Shown here: positions 35,152-44,125 of the stretch, piece by piece
Position numbering within the stretch: the stretch's first letter is position 1
How the letters are laid out: every line of letters begins with the position of its first letter
From: Sphingomonadales bacterium
Lineage (GTDB): Bacteria > Pseudomonadota > Alphaproteobacteria > Sphingomonadales > Sphingomonadaceae
Direction: 5' to 3'
Assembly: GCA_004173185.1 (NCBI GenBank)
Contig: SEFZ01000014.1
Span: forward strand, 38,239-102,238
Length of the DNA: 64,000 nucleotides
Made by a program: the position numbers and the translations under genes
Notes under the pieces: generated by a model
Seen by the model: the letters and a program-made list of their open reading frames with translations, nothing else
Database searches by the model: none
Told to the model about the DNA's origin: nothing

Positions 35152-35456
35152 CGCTTAGTTGCCCCTATGCCTTTCGAACCGCCCTGAATCGGCTCGTTGG
35201 AAAGGACTATGGTTCGGAAAAAAGAGGATGAAAAGCGGCTTTACCATGAAAGAGAGTTAACGCCGCCGCTCTCGTGAAACACCCGCGCACGTTAAGGATT
35301 TCGCGGCCGAATATCGGTCGCGAAACAAAGCCCGGAAATGCGATGATACGCCGGTTCGGCGAGGCTGTGAATCGCACGCCGACTCGCTTCGCCGTGCGTG
35401 CGATTCCACTCAACCTGTTCGTTCCCCGGAACAGCTTTTCCGGGGAACGAATTAGG
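35152..35456. other. intergenic region with 13-bp stem hairpin
   Basis: 305 bp upstream of bpt and downstream of ilvA. Its main structure is a perfect hairpin at 35418-35451 (TTCGTTCCCCGGA / TCCGGGGAACGAA), 5 bp after the ilvA stop on the minus strand. No U-run follows, so it may be a factor-dependent terminator or a 3-prime stabiliser. No gene is supported elsewhere in the gap. Confidence 0.5.
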
Positions 35457-36701
35457 TCAGGCGAGTTCGACCTGGCTCACGTCATATTGCGCGCGGCGCA
35501 GCGCGGTCATCAGCCGGTCGAGATGCGCGCGGTCGCGGGTCTCGCACTCGACGTCGAGGCTGAGGCCCTTTGCCGGCAGATTGGTGAAAATCCGCTGGTG
35601 CGACAGCTCCAGGATGTTGACCGAAAGCTGATCGAAGATTTGCGCGACCTTGTAGAGCGCGCCGGGGCGATCCTGCAGCCGGATGCGAAGCCGCGCCATG
35701 CGGCCCGAACGCGCCAGATCGCGCAGCAGCACATAAGCGAGCAGCCGCGTATCGATATTGCCGCCGCACAGGATGATGCCCACGGTCTTGCCGCGGAACC
35801 GATCGGGCTCGGCCAGCAATGCTGCAAGGCCGGCTGCGCCTGCGCCTTCCACCACGGTCTTCTCGATCTGGAGCAGCAGGCTGAGCGCTTCCTCCAGCCG
35901 CCGCTCGCTGACCAGCACGATATCATCGACCAGTGCCTCGACCACCTTGCTGGTGATCCCGCCCGGCTCCTTGACGGCAATACCCTCGGCCAGCGTATCG
36001 CCTGCGCACGGCATTTCGGTGTGGTTGATGCGATTGTACATCGACGGATACAGTTCGGCCTGAACCCCGATCACTTCGATCGAGCGCCCTTCGGACTTGG
36101 CAACGGTCAATGCGCCCGAGATCAGTCCGCCGCCGCCAATCGGCACGATCAGCGTGTCGATTTCGGGCACGTCCTCGATCATTTCGAGCGTCACGGTGCC
36201 TTGCCCCGCGATGATGCGGGCATCATCGAACGGATGGACGAAGGTAAGGCCCTGCTCGGCCTCCAGTTCGCGCGAGCGCGCATAAGCGGCATCGAAGGTT
36301 TCGCCCTCGAGGATGACGTTTGCGCCATGGCCTTCGGTCTGCATCACTTTCACGATCGGCGTGTTCTTGGGCATCACGATCGTGCTGGGGATGCCAAGGC
36401 GCGTGGCGTGATATGCGAGGCCCTGTGCGTGATTGCCTGCCGATGCCGCGATCACGCCCTTTGCGCGCGATGCCTCGTCGAGCTGCAGCAGTGTGTTGAG
36501 CGCGCCGCGCTCCTTATAGGCCGCAGTGAATTGGAGGTTCTCGAACTTGAGATAGACGGTCGCGCCGGTCAGATCGGACAGCGTTTTGCTAATCAGCGTG
36601 GGGGTGCGCACCACGGAGCCCGCAATTCGGGCCGCTGCTGCGCGGACATCATCGATTGAAAGGGGTAGCTGCGCGCCTGCGCTAACGGTTTTGGCTGTCA
36701 T
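35457..36701 (-). CDS. ilvA: threonine ammonia-lyase (biosynthetic/catabolic type with ACT domain)
   Basis: 414 residues. PLP enzyme converting threonine to 2-oxobutyrate. PLP-Lys region LQFTAAYKERGALNTLLQL, the SAGNHAQGLAYHA motif, the Gly-rich phosphate loop IVPIGGGGLISG, then a single C-terminal ACT-like domain (~residues 330-414: RLRIRLQDRPGALYKVAQIF...). This length and single ACT match the TdcB/IlvA1 form. It may feed isoleucine synthesis or threonine breakdown. Confidence 0.94.
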   Translation of the reverse strand: MTAKTVSAGAQLPLSIDDVRAAAARIAGSVVRTPTLISKTLSDLTGATVYLKFENLQFTAAYKERGALNTLLQLDEASRAKGVIAASAGNHAQGLAYHATRLGIPSTIVMPKNTPIVKVMQTEGHGANVILEGETFDAAYARSRELEAEQGLTFVHPFDDARIIAGQGTVTLEMIEDVPEIDTLIVPIGGGGLISGALTVAKSEGRSIEVIGVQAELYPSMYNRINHTEMPCAGDTLAEGIAVKEPGGITSKVVEALVDDIVLVSERRLEEALSLLLQIEKTVVEGAGAAGLAALLAEPDRFRGKTVGIILCGGNIDTRLLAYVLLRDLARSGRMARLRIRLQDRPGALYKVAQIFDQLSVNILELSHQRIFTNLPAKGLSLDVECETRDRAHLDRLMTALRRAQYDVSQVELA

Positions 36702-36758
36702 AATCGTTGCGACCTAGACCATCTGGCGCGGCGGGGGAACACCGCCTATCGCTTGGGC

Positions 36759-38414
36759 ATGACCAAGCAACTCTTCCGCCTGATCGCGGCCGCATTCCTG
36801 TTCCTCGCGCCCGCTGCCCATGCCGATGGATTGATCGACAACGTCAACGGCATGACGCTGGACGAGAAGGGCGAGGTTGTCCGTTTCACCGGCATATTGT
36901 TCAATCGCGAGGGCAAGGTCAGCGTGCTGCTCAAGCGCGAGGACAAGCGCCCGAAAAAGGTCGAGTGGAAGATCGACATGGGCGGCAAGGCGCTCGTCCC
37001 CGGCATGATCGACGGCCATGGCCATGTCATGGGGCTGGGCGATCAATTGCTCCGGCTCGATCTCTCCGCGACCAATTCGCTGGACGAAGCGCTCTCGAAG
37101 ATCCGCGCTTATGCCGAAGCGAACCCGACCAAATGGGTGCTGGGCGGTGGCTGGAACCAGGAGAAATGGGGTCTGGGCCGTTTCCCGACCGCCGCCGAAC
37201 TCGATGCCGTGGTGGGCGACCGCCCGGTATGGCTCGAGCGGGTCGATGGTCATGCCGGCTGGGCGAACAGCCGCGCGCTGGCGCTTGCGGGCCTGACTGC
37301 GGCGAGCAAGGAGCCGCATGGCGGCCGCATCGAGCGCGATGCCAAGGGCGCGCCCTCCGGTGTGCTGGTCGATAGCGCGATGGGCCTGCTGACCAAGGCG
37401 ATCCCGCAGGCGACGCCGCGCGAGCGCAATTCCGCCTTCCTCGCCGCGCAGGACAAGCTGCTCTCGCTCGGCATTACCTCTGCTGCCGATATGGGCACCA
37501 GCGTGCAGGATTGGCTGACCTATCGCCGCATGGGCGATCTCGGCCTGCTTAAAGTTCGCATCATGAGCTATGCCAGCGGCGTCGAGACGGCGCTCGCGGT
37601 GGGCGGGCAGGGGCCGACGCCGTGGCTCTATAACGGGCGGCTGCGGATGGGCGGGATCAAGCTTTATGGCGATGGTGCGCTGGGCAGCCGGGGCGCGTGG
37701 CTCAAGGCCGATTATGCCGATGCACCGGGCCAGAAGGGGCTGGGCTTCCTGAGCGACGATCAGTTACTCAACATGATGATTCGCGGGGCTATGGACGGGT
37801 TCCAGATCGCCGTCCACGCGATCGGCGACCGCGCCAATCAACAGGCACTCGATGCGATCGAAGTGCTTTCGGATACCTATAAGGACGATCGCCGCTGGCG
37901 CATCGAGCATGCCCAGATCGTCGACCCCAAGGATCTGCCGCGCTTCGGCAAGTTCGGCACCATCGCTTCGATGCAGCCCGTCCACCAGACCAGCGATCGC
38001 ACGATGGCCGAGGTCCGGCTGGGGCCGGATCGTCTCAAGGGTGCGTATGCCTGGCGCTCGATCCTGCAGAATGGTGGCAAGCTCGCTTTCGGATCGGACT
38101 TCCCGGTCGAGAGCCCCGATCCCTGGGCGGGCTGGGCAACGAGCTTCACGCGGATGGATGCGCAGTCGCAGCCCTTTGGTGGCTGGCGGCCCGAAGAAGC
38201 AGTCACGCGCGAGCAGGGCTGGGCGGGCTTCACCACCGGCGCCGCCTTTGCCGGGTTCGCCGAAGACAAGATCGGCCGCCTTGCGCCGGGGATGAAGGCT
38301 GATTTCCTGATCCTCGACCGCGATCCTCTGCTCGCCTCGCCCACCGATCTGCGCGCCACGCAGGTGCTGGAGACCTGGGTCAATGGCGAGCGCGTCTGGC
38401 AGAAGAAGCCATAA
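36759..38414 (+). CDS. amidohydrolase family protein (YtcJ-like), exported
   Basis: 551 residues from the ATG at 36759. Signal peptide MTKQLFRLIAAAFLFLAPAAHA. YtcJ-type metal-dependent hydrolase features: GGKALVPGMIDGHGHVMGLG with HxH, GGWNQEKWG, RVDGHAGWANSRAL, KLYGDGALGSRGAWL, VHAIGDRANQQALDAIE, RIEHAQIV, and LAFGSDFPVESPDPWAG. Probably periplasmic; substrate unknown. Confidence 0.92.
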   Translation: MTKQLFRLIAAAFLFLAPAAHADGLIDNVNGMTLDEKGEVVRFTGILFNREGKVSVLLKREDKRPKKVEWKIDMGGKALVPGMIDGHGHVMGLGDQLLRLDLSATNSLDEALSKIRAYAEANPTKWVLGGGWNQEKWGLGRFPTAAELDAVVGDRPVWLERVDGHAGWANSRALALAGLTAASKEPHGGRIERDAKGAPSGVLVDSAMGLLTKAIPQATPRERNSAFLAAQDKLLSLGITSAADMGTSVQDWLTYRRMGDLGLLKVRIMSYASGVETALAVGGQGPTPWLYNGRLRMGGIKLYGDGALGSRGAWLKADYADAPGQKGLGFLSDDQLLNMMIRGAMDGFQIAVHAIGDRANQQALDAIEVLSDTYKDDRRWRIEHAQIVDPKDLPRFGKFGTIASMQPVHQTSDRTMAEVRLGPDRLKGAYAWRSILQNGGKLAFGSDFPVESPDPWAGWATSFTRMDAQSQPFGGWRPEEAVTREQGWAGFTTGAAFAGFAEDKIGRLAPGMKADFLILDRDPLLASPTDLRATQVLETWVNGERVWQKKP

Positions 38415-38419
38415 GCCAG

Positions 38420-39097
38420 ATGGGGGGCAAGCTGTTCGCTTTGCCGCTGCTTCTGGCAGGTGCCAATTGGCGCGAGCGCGTCATCGGCGCGATCGGGGCG
38501 TTGCTGGGGATAGGGCTGACGGGCTTGTTCAGCACCCTGATTGCGGGCGATGTGGGCATGGGGCTGCTGCTCGCCGCGCCGATCGGGGCATCGGCGGTTC
38601 TGGTGTTCATCGTTCCCTCAAGCCCGCTGGGTCAGCCTTGGCCGGTTATCGGCGGCAACATCGTCTCGGCGCTTGCGGGGATCGCCGCCGCCCAGTGGTT
38701 TGGGCATGGCGCATTGGCGGCGGGCGCTGCGGTATCGGGCGCGATACTCGGCATGTCGCTCCTGCGCTGCCTGCACCCGCCGGGCGGCGGCACTGCATTG
38801 CTAGCGGTGGTCGGTGGACCGGCGGTGGTCGCGCATGGTTACGGCTTCGCGTTGGTGCCGCTAGGACTCAATGCGATCCTGCTGGCCGTAGCGGGCATCG
38901 CCTTCCATCGTCTGGCCGGGCATCGCTATCCCCACCGCCCCGCACCAATGCCGCAGCACGCGCGCCTGTCAGGCGAGGATATTGATGCAGCGCTGGCGGA
39001 TCTGGGCGAGGCATTCGACGTTTCGCGCGAAGATCTGAACGCGCTGCTCGAACGCGCCGAGAGTCATGCTGAGGCGCGGCGCGCCAAGCGGGGCTGA
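38420..39097 (+). CDS. HPP-family integral membrane protein
   Basis: 225 residues. Four hydrophobic segments between ~20 and 165, with the family motif SLLRCLHPPGGGTALLAVVGG around the third. A cytoplasmic C-terminal tail (LSGEDIDAALADLGEAFDVSREDLNALLERAE) follows, without CBS domains. HPP proteins have been linked to nitrite transport in plastids; bacterial roles are unclear. It starts 5 bp after the amidohydrolase stop and its last 34 bp overlap the convergent regulator gene. Confidence 0.85.
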   Translation: MGGKLFALPLLLAGANWRERVIGAIGALLGIGLTGLFSTLIAGDVGMGLLLAAPIGASAVLVFIVPSSPLGQPWPVIGGNIVSALAGIAAAQWFGHGALAAGAAVSGAILGMSLLRCLHPPGGGTALLAVVGGPAVVAHGYGFALVPLGLNAILLAVAGIAFHRLAGHRYPHRPAPMPQHARLSGEDIDAALADLGEAFDVSREDLNALLERAESHAEARRAKRG

Positions 39098-39762
39098 CTG
39101 GAAGGCCGCATAGTCGCTTCGGGTGCCGCGTCCGATTGCGTTGGTACCCATCCCGATGCGATCACCAGCCGGACGGCGTGGGCGAGATCGTTGACCCCGA
39201 GCTTACGCATCAGCGAAGCGCGATAGATTTCCACGGTACGCGGGCTGATACCAAGCGCCTGCGCGATCACCTTGTTCTGGCCGCCGTCGAACAACATGCC
39301 GAATACTGCGCGCTCGCGCGGTGAAAGCCCGGCAATCTTCTGGAGCGCTGCCTGACGGCTGGCGTCGACCGCATTGTTTTCATCGAGTTGCGTGAACGCG
39401 GCGGCGAGCACCCCTTCGATCACGTGCGGCTGGAATGGTTTTTCCACCACATCCAGCGCGCCGTTCTTCATCGCCTGCGTGGTGAGCTTCACCGAGGCGC
39501 TGGCCGTGACCAGGATGGTGACGAACTTGCGGTCGTCGCGGCGGTTCAGTGTTTCTAGGACCGCATTGCCGTCCATATCAGGCATGTTGAGATCGAGCAG
39601 AACTACGCCGCTATCGAGTTCATCTACTTCGCTAAGAAACGCACTGCCGCTTTCGAAGGTTTGAACCATGGTATTGCTACCACGGGTGACCATTACGTGC
39701 GTAACGTTACGAGAAATCCGATCATCATCGACTATATATATGAAGCGCAAGATCGTCCTCAC
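39064..39762 (-). CDS. FixJ-family two-component response regulator
   Basis: 232 residues from a GTG at 39762. Receiver domain with the acidic pocket VDDD at 11-14, phospho-acceptor Asp57 in VVLLDLNMPDMDG, Thr in LVTASAS and Lys in VVEKPFQP. A LuxR-type helix-turn-helix follows (LSPRERAVFGMLFDGGQNKVIAQALGISPRTVEIYRASLMRKLGVNDL). No histidine kinase is adjacent, so the partner is unknown. The 3-prime end overlaps the convergent HPP gene by 34 bp. Confidence 0.94.
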   Translation of the reverse strand: MRTILRFIYIVDDDRISRNVTHVMVTRGSNTMVQTFESGSAFLSEVDELDSGVVLLDLNMPDMDGNAVLETLNRRDDRKFVTILVTASASVKLTTQAMKNGALDVVEKPFQPHVIEGVLAAAFTQLDENNAVDASRQAALQKIAGLSPRERAVFGMLFDGGQNKVIAQALGISPRTVEIYRASLMRKLGVNDLAHAVRLVIASGWVPTQSDAAPEATMRPSSQPRLARRASA

Positions 39763-39891
39763 TGCAAAATAGCCTGCTGAGACATAAGCGCAGACACCAG
39801 ATTTCGTGCCCTATATTGATCCAGGTTAGGGGCTAACCATTACGGGAAAATACGCACACTCATACTGAGCGATACGATCTATATGAAAATA

Positions 39892-39926
39892 ATGAGAAAA
39901 GTCCTGCGAACCTCCCGATCCGCAGG
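39892..39926 (-). terminator. terminator after the DUF1800-DUF1501 unit
   Basis: On the minus strand, arms CCTGCG and CGCAGG (39903-39926) around a 12-nt loop, then ACTTTTC, 19 bp past the DUF1501 stop. Fair but short stem. Confidence 0.6.
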
Positions 39927-39944
39927 CTTTGGCTCCTTTGGGTC

Positions 39945-41321
39945 TCAAACGAAGCCGAGATTCCAGGTAGATTGATTATAGTTGCCGATATTCGGCAGCA
40001 CGGTGACCATATTGCTTGGCGTTACGCCAAACCATGTTGCCAGCGTCGCCGCATATTGATCCACCGAGATTGTTGGCACCAGTCGACCCTGGCCTACATC
40101 GTCAACCGTATTGTTGCCGATCGCCGGTGGTGTCCCGTAGATTTGCTTGCCGTTGACTGCGCCGCCCATGACGAAGTGCATGCTGCCCCAGCCGTGATCC
40201 GAACCATCGTCATTCTGGGTGAGCGTGCGGCCGAAATCGGATCCGGTGAAGGTCGTTACCTTATTGGCGAAGCCCATCGCGACGCTGGTATCGTAGAAAG
40301 CGCGCATCGCATCGGCGAGACGGCTCATCAGGATCGGTTGCTGCGTGGCGAGATTGTCGTGCAAGTCGAACCCGCCCATCGAGACGAAGAACACTTGCCG
40401 TTTTGCGCCCAGCTCTGACGAAACCGAGATCATCCGCGCGACGACCTTGAGCTGATCGGCCAGGCTGTTGCCCGCCGGGAACAGGTTGAAGTTCGCGGCC
40501 GGCGCGGTGGTCAGCGCGCCGTTTACCTGCGCGTAGAGATCGAGCGCGCGCTTGCTGACGACTGCATGCTCATTCTCAAGCATATGTGTGCGGGTGCCGC
40601 CCATGATCGATTTGAGCGCGGCCGAGGCGGAGGAGGAGCCGAACAGCGAGCTATTGGCGCTCAGCGCGATCGGGCCGCCGGTGCCCACCGCATATTGGAT
40701 TGCCTGACGTCCGCTCAGGAAGACCGCGTTGCCGGTGGCGTTAATGCACGTCAGCGTGGAAGAACCATTGCCGCTCTGGAACAGATCGCCCAGCCGTCCG
40801 CCCCAGCCGGAAGTCGCACCTTCGGGGTTCGATGCCTGCCAATAGCTTTGCTGATCATTGTGGCTGAACAATTTGGGCGGCAGCGGCACCGAATTGCCCT
40901 GATACTGCGCCTTCGTCGTCGGGCGCACCAAGGTGCCGACGTTGAGGATCGCCGCCATCTTGCCCGCATCGAACACCGGCATCAGCGAAGTCATCGTCGG
41001 TGCGAGCGCATATTGCCGTCCGCCGGCCAGCGCCGTTGTCGGGTTCAGCACGGTTGAGGCCAGCGCAGCACGGTCAAGCGCCAGCGTCGGGCGGGCATTG
41101 GTGTAGAGCGCGTGGCTCGCCGCGTCATACGGCGTCAGCGTGTTGGCATAGTCGTTTCCGCCATAAAGGAAGATGCAGACCAGCGCCTTGTAATCGCTTG
41201 CGGTCGCCGCCGCGGCTTCGCCGATACCGGCAAGCTGGGTAACGAACGGTGCGGCGCCACCGGCGATGCCGAGGGCTGCGGAGCGCTTGATGAAAGCGCG
41301 GCGGGATTGTTCGGAATTCAT
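39945..41321 (-). CDS. DUF1501 family exported protein (Tat signal)
   Basis: 458 residues. Twin-arginine signal SRRAFIKRSAALGIAGGAAPF. DUF1501 pattern: LVCIFLYGGNDYANTLTPYD, MPVFDAGKMAAILNVG, LFSHNDQQSYWQ, VFFVSMGGFDLHDNLATQQPILMSRLADAMRAF, TFTGSDFGRTLTQNDDGSDHGWGSMHFVMGG. These belong to an alkaline-phosphatase/sulfatase-like fold, and the function is not established. It follows the DUF1800 gene by 10 bp, the usual pairing. Confidence 0.93.
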   Translation of the reverse strand: MNSEQSRRAFIKRSAALGIAGGAAPFVTQLAGIGEAAAATASDYKALVCIFLYGGNDYANTLTPYDAASHALYTNARPTLALDRAALASTVLNPTTALAGGRQYALAPTMTSLMPVFDAGKMAAILNVGTLVRPTTKAQYQGNSVPLPPKLFSHNDQQSYWQASNPEGATSGWGGRLGDLFQSGNGSSTLTCINATGNAVFLSGRQAIQYAVGTGGPIALSANSSLFGSSSASAALKSIMGGTRTHMLENEHAVVSKRALDLYAQVNGALTTAPAANFNLFPAGNSLADQLKVVARMISVSSELGAKRQVFFVSMGGFDLHDNLATQQPILMSRLADAMRAFYDTSVAMGFANKVTTFTGSDFGRTLTQNDDGSDHGWGSMHFVMGGAVNGKQIYGTPPAIGNNTVDDVGQGRLVPTISVDQYAATLATWFGVTPSNMVTVLPNIGNYNQSTWNLGFV

Positions 41322-41331
41322 GCCTGCGCCC

Positions 41332-43047
41332 TCACTTCAGCGTCAGATATTCGGGGGAGGCCATGGTCAGCAAAACCGCTGTGTAAACGCGGTTGTTGTT
41401 GCCTGCCGTCGTGCCTGCGGTGATGCTGCTCACGGCAGTGGCGATTGTGGTCACCGTCGCCGCGCTCAGTTGCCCGCCGGCAACCGTCTCGTTTACCAGG
41501 GCGACCAGCGCTGCGGCATCGGTGACGACGGCGAGCAACGGGCCATAATCGGCGCGAATGTCGCCGATCGTGTTGGAGATCACCGACTGCATATAGTTCA
41601 CATAAGCGACGACGCTTGGTTCGTTGGTTATCTGGAACTCGGGAGCAATCAGTCCCCCGTCCGCGATCGCCGTGTTGGGCGGCGAATAACCCGGGCGGAA
41701 GAAATTGAAGACCGAGCCGCTGCGGCCCATCGACTGGGCTAGCCGGTTGGTCGAGCTGTTGGTGTCGCCGAACGCCCAGAGGTCAGACGCAGAGAGCGCC
41801 CCGAAGGCGCGTGCCCAGCCAGTCAACCGCATCACGGGCTCGCGAAGCTTGCCGCTGCGATTGCCCAAAGGCTCGGCGCGCGCTTCGCTGTCCATCAGGA
41901 CCGCACGGATCACTGCCTGCATATCGCCGCGCACGCCCGCGCCATTATTGGCGAACACCGCCGATACGCGCCCGACATAGGCCGCCGAGGGGTTGCTGGT
42001 CACCAGCTTCAGGATCAACTGCTTCGAGACGAAGGGCGGCACATTGGGGTGCGCAAAGATCGTGTCGAGCGCGATGCGCACCGCGTCCATGCCGGCAGTT
42101 CCGGCGGGGACGCTGGCACCGAGGAAGCTTGATGCGCCGGTCTCGTGCTGGCTGGCGGTGACGATGAGCGGGCGGCGAAGGCGATCGGGCGTAGTGCCGT
42201 CGCTCGAATCCACATTGAGCCCGGTGAACACCCGCGCCAGCCCGGATACGTCCGCCGGCACATAGGTTTCAAGCGGTAGCCCGGCCGACGTCTGCACCGA
42301 TCCGTCCATGTTCAGTCTGTGTACGCCGAGCGTGAACAGTTGCATCAGCTCGCGCGCGTAATTCTCGTCGGGCACCGATCCGGTGGTGGTGTTTGCCTTG
42401 CGATTGCCCAGGAAGGTGAGGAACGATCCCATCGCGGCGTTTGTGGTGATCTTGTCGAGAATCGTGCGGAAATTGCCGAAGGCGTTGTCGAGCAGCACGT
42501 CGACATAGGCCGCCATCGCAAACTGTTTCCAGTTGAGGTTCACGCCGCCGATGCCGACGACCATGACCTCAAGCAACGCCATGCCGACGCGCTGCCGCAA
42601 CTGATCGGGCTCCAGGATCATCTGGCGCCACATCGTGTTGTCGAAGCCGGTCTCGCTGTTGATATTTGCGGCGACGTTATAGCCCTTGGCGACGAGCCAG
42701 TCCCAATGCGATGTCGCCCGCGCGGTGCCGAACTGGGCGGTGATCCAGCCATCATATCCGCGCGCCTGAACGTCCGCGATCGCAACGTTCGTCGCACCCA
42801 TCGTCGATTGCGAAAGGAAGCGACTGGCTTGTGTTTTGGTGATCACCGCTGCCGTGGGCGTCGGAGTAGGGGTGGGAACCGGCGTGACGATCCCGCCGCC
42901 ACCGCTGTTGCCACCGCCGGAATCGCACGCCGCGAGCCCCAGCGCCAATGCGGAGACGCCAATGAGAGGCGCGATTCGCTCTACCGGACGCGCCTCGGCA
43001 TCTGGCACATCGGCCAGTTCCGCGGCTTGCGGTTCTAAATACTCCAT
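41332..43047 (-). CDS. DUF1800 family protein
   Basis: 571 residues. Signal/lipoprotein-like segment ALALGLAACDSGGGNSGGG with lipobox LAAC. A Pro/Thr linker (TPVPTPTPTPTA) leads to the DUF1800 body: ASRFLSQSTMGATNVAIADVQARGYDGWITAQF, NYARELMQLFTLGVH, FVSKQLILKLVTSNPSAAYVGRVSAVF. Its DUF1501 partner is next. The two families occur together widely; their biochemical role is unknown, though secretion or surface attachment is often suggested. Confidence 0.92.
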   Translation of the reverse strand: MEYLEPQAAELADVPDAEARPVERIAPLIGVSALALGLAACDSGGGNSGGGGIVTPVPTPTPTPTAAVITKTQASRFLSQSTMGATNVAIADVQARGYDGWITAQFGTARATSHWDWLVAKGYNVAANINSETGFDNTMWRQMILEPDQLRQRVGMALLEVMVVGIGGVNLNWKQFAMAAYVDVLLDNAFGNFRTILDKITTNAAMGSFLTFLGNRKANTTTGSVPDENYARELMQLFTLGVHRLNMDGSVQTSAGLPLETYVPADVSGLARVFTGLNVDSSDGTTPDRLRRPLIVTASQHETGASSFLGASVPAGTAGMDAVRIALDTIFAHPNVPPFVSKQLILKLVTSNPSAAYVGRVSAVFANNGAGVRGDMQAVIRAVLMDSEARAEPLGNRSGKLREPVMRLTGWARAFGALSASDLWAFGDTNSSTNRLAQSMGRSGSVFNFFRPGYSPPNTAIADGGLIAPEFQITNEPSVVAYVNYMQSVISNTIGDIRADYGPLLAVVTDAAALVALVNETVAGGQLSAATVTTIATAVSSITAGTTAGNNNRVYTAVLLTMASPEYLTLK

Positions 43048-43173
43048 TTACACATCCCCCCGGACGCGCGAAAATTACGCTTCGTAGTCAGCGCTTTACA
43101 CGGAATGGGCAGGTGCCACGAGCCGAACATTTAGCAAGTCGTCGTGGCGCTGCACCTGTTTGACGGCAACGCA

Positions 43174-43208
43174 ACGAAAAGGGCCGCGGCTCTTTCGAAC
43201 CGCGGCCC
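43174..43208 (-). terminator. rho-independent terminator of ctrA
   Basis: On the minus strand, GGGCCGCGG and CCGCGGCCC (43181-43208) form a 9-bp GC stem, followed by TTTTCG. It lies 27 bp beyond the ctrA stop. Confidence 0.85.
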
Positions 43209-43235
43209 CATACAGCCCCCGCTGTGTTTCGAGTA

Positions 43236-43943
43236 TCAGGCGACTTCGGTGAGTGCCTCTTCGCCGCCCTCGGGCTCGCGCAGCACATAGCCGCGGCCCC
43301 AGACAGTCTCGATGTAATTCTCGCCTTCGGTTGCCATGCTGAGCTTCTTGCGCAGCTTGCAGATGAAGACGTCGATGATCTTGAGCTCGGGCTCGTCCAT
43401 GCCACCATATAAATGGTTGAGGAACATTTCCTTGGTGAGCGTCGTGCCCTTGCGGAGCGAAAGCAGCTCCAGCATCGCATATTCTTTGCCGGTCAGGTGC
43501 ACGCGGGCGCTATCGACTTCGACGGTCTTGGCGTCGAGGTTCACGGCGAGCTTGCCGGTGCGGATGACCGACTGCGAATGACCCTTCGAGCGGCGGACCA
43601 CGGCGTGAATGCGCGCGACCAGCTCTTCGCGGTGGAAAGGCTTGGTGACGTAATCGTCGGCGCCGAAGCCGAAGCTGCGCACCTTGGAGTCCATCTCGTT
43701 AATGCCCGAGAGGATCAGCACCGGCGTCTGCACGCGGGCGACACGGACCCTCTTGAGAACGTCATAGCCGTGCATGTCGGGCAGGTTCAGATCGAGCAGT
43801 ATAATGTCGTAATCATAGAGCTTGGCGAGATCCAAGCCCTCTTCGCCCAGATCCGTCGTATAGACGTTGAAGCCTTCGGTCGTGAGCATCAATTCGATCG
43901 CCTTGGCGGTCGTCGGCTCGTCCTCGATAAGCAGCACGCGCAT
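43236..43943 (-). CDS. ctrA: cell-cycle response regulator CtrA
   Basis: 235 residues from the ATG at 43943 (GGGGA upstream), the usual CtrA length. Receiver with acidic pair EDE at 7-9, phospho-acceptor Asp51 ([14 protein letters not shown]) and Lys in [11 protein letters not shown]. OmpR-type winged helix [53 protein letters not shown]. CtrA is the master regulator of cell cycle, motility and division in alphaproteobacteria, controlled by CckA-ChpT phosphorelay and ClpXP. The C-terminus is EEALTEVA, not the AA ending of the Caulobacter degron, so proteolysis may differ. Confidence 0.96.
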   Translation of the reverse strand: MRVLLIEDEPTTAKAIELMLTTEGFNVYTTDLGEEGLDLAKLYDYDIILLDLNLPDMHGYDVLKRVRVARVQTPVLILSGINEMDSKVRSFGFGADDYVTKPFHREELVARIHAVVRRSKGHSQSVIRTGKLAVNLDAKTVEVDSARVHLTGKEYAMLELLSLRKGTTLTKEMFLNHLYGGMDEPELKIIDVFICKLRKKLSMATEGENYIETVWGRGYVLREPEGGEEALTEVA

Positions 43944-44000
43944 GCCAGTTCCCCTAGCCCACCGGACCCTTTCTACCCTCATGGCGAAAGCGTCCTGAGC

Positions 44001-44119
44001 GATTCATTAACCTAACTCGGTCTGAAGGCAAAAGGTTAATTTCTTCCTAACCCGCAGGAATCCACGAGTCGAGGGAATCTACGTAGGGGAGGGACTCAGA
44101 TTCGTTTCGGAGTCGAGTC
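44001..44119 (-). promoter_or_regulatory. cluster of eight GANTC (CcrM methylation) sites in the ctrA promoter
   Basis: GANTC occurs at 44001, 44058, 44066, 44075, 44093, 44099, 44110 and 44115: eight in 119 bp, against about one per 256 bp by chance. This is the intergenic region between ctrA and the lysR stop. CcrM methylates GANTC, and GcrA/CcrM control ctrA transcription in Caulobacter through one such site. Confidence 0.85.
44036..44050. promoter_or_regulatory. candidate CtrA box upstream of ctrA
   Basis: TTAA-N7-CTAA, one base from the CtrA consensus TTAA-N7-TTAA, about 95 bp upstream of the ctrA start. It suggests autoregulation. A further TTAA half-site is at 44007. Confidence 0.55.
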
Positions 44120-44125
44120 ACTTAG

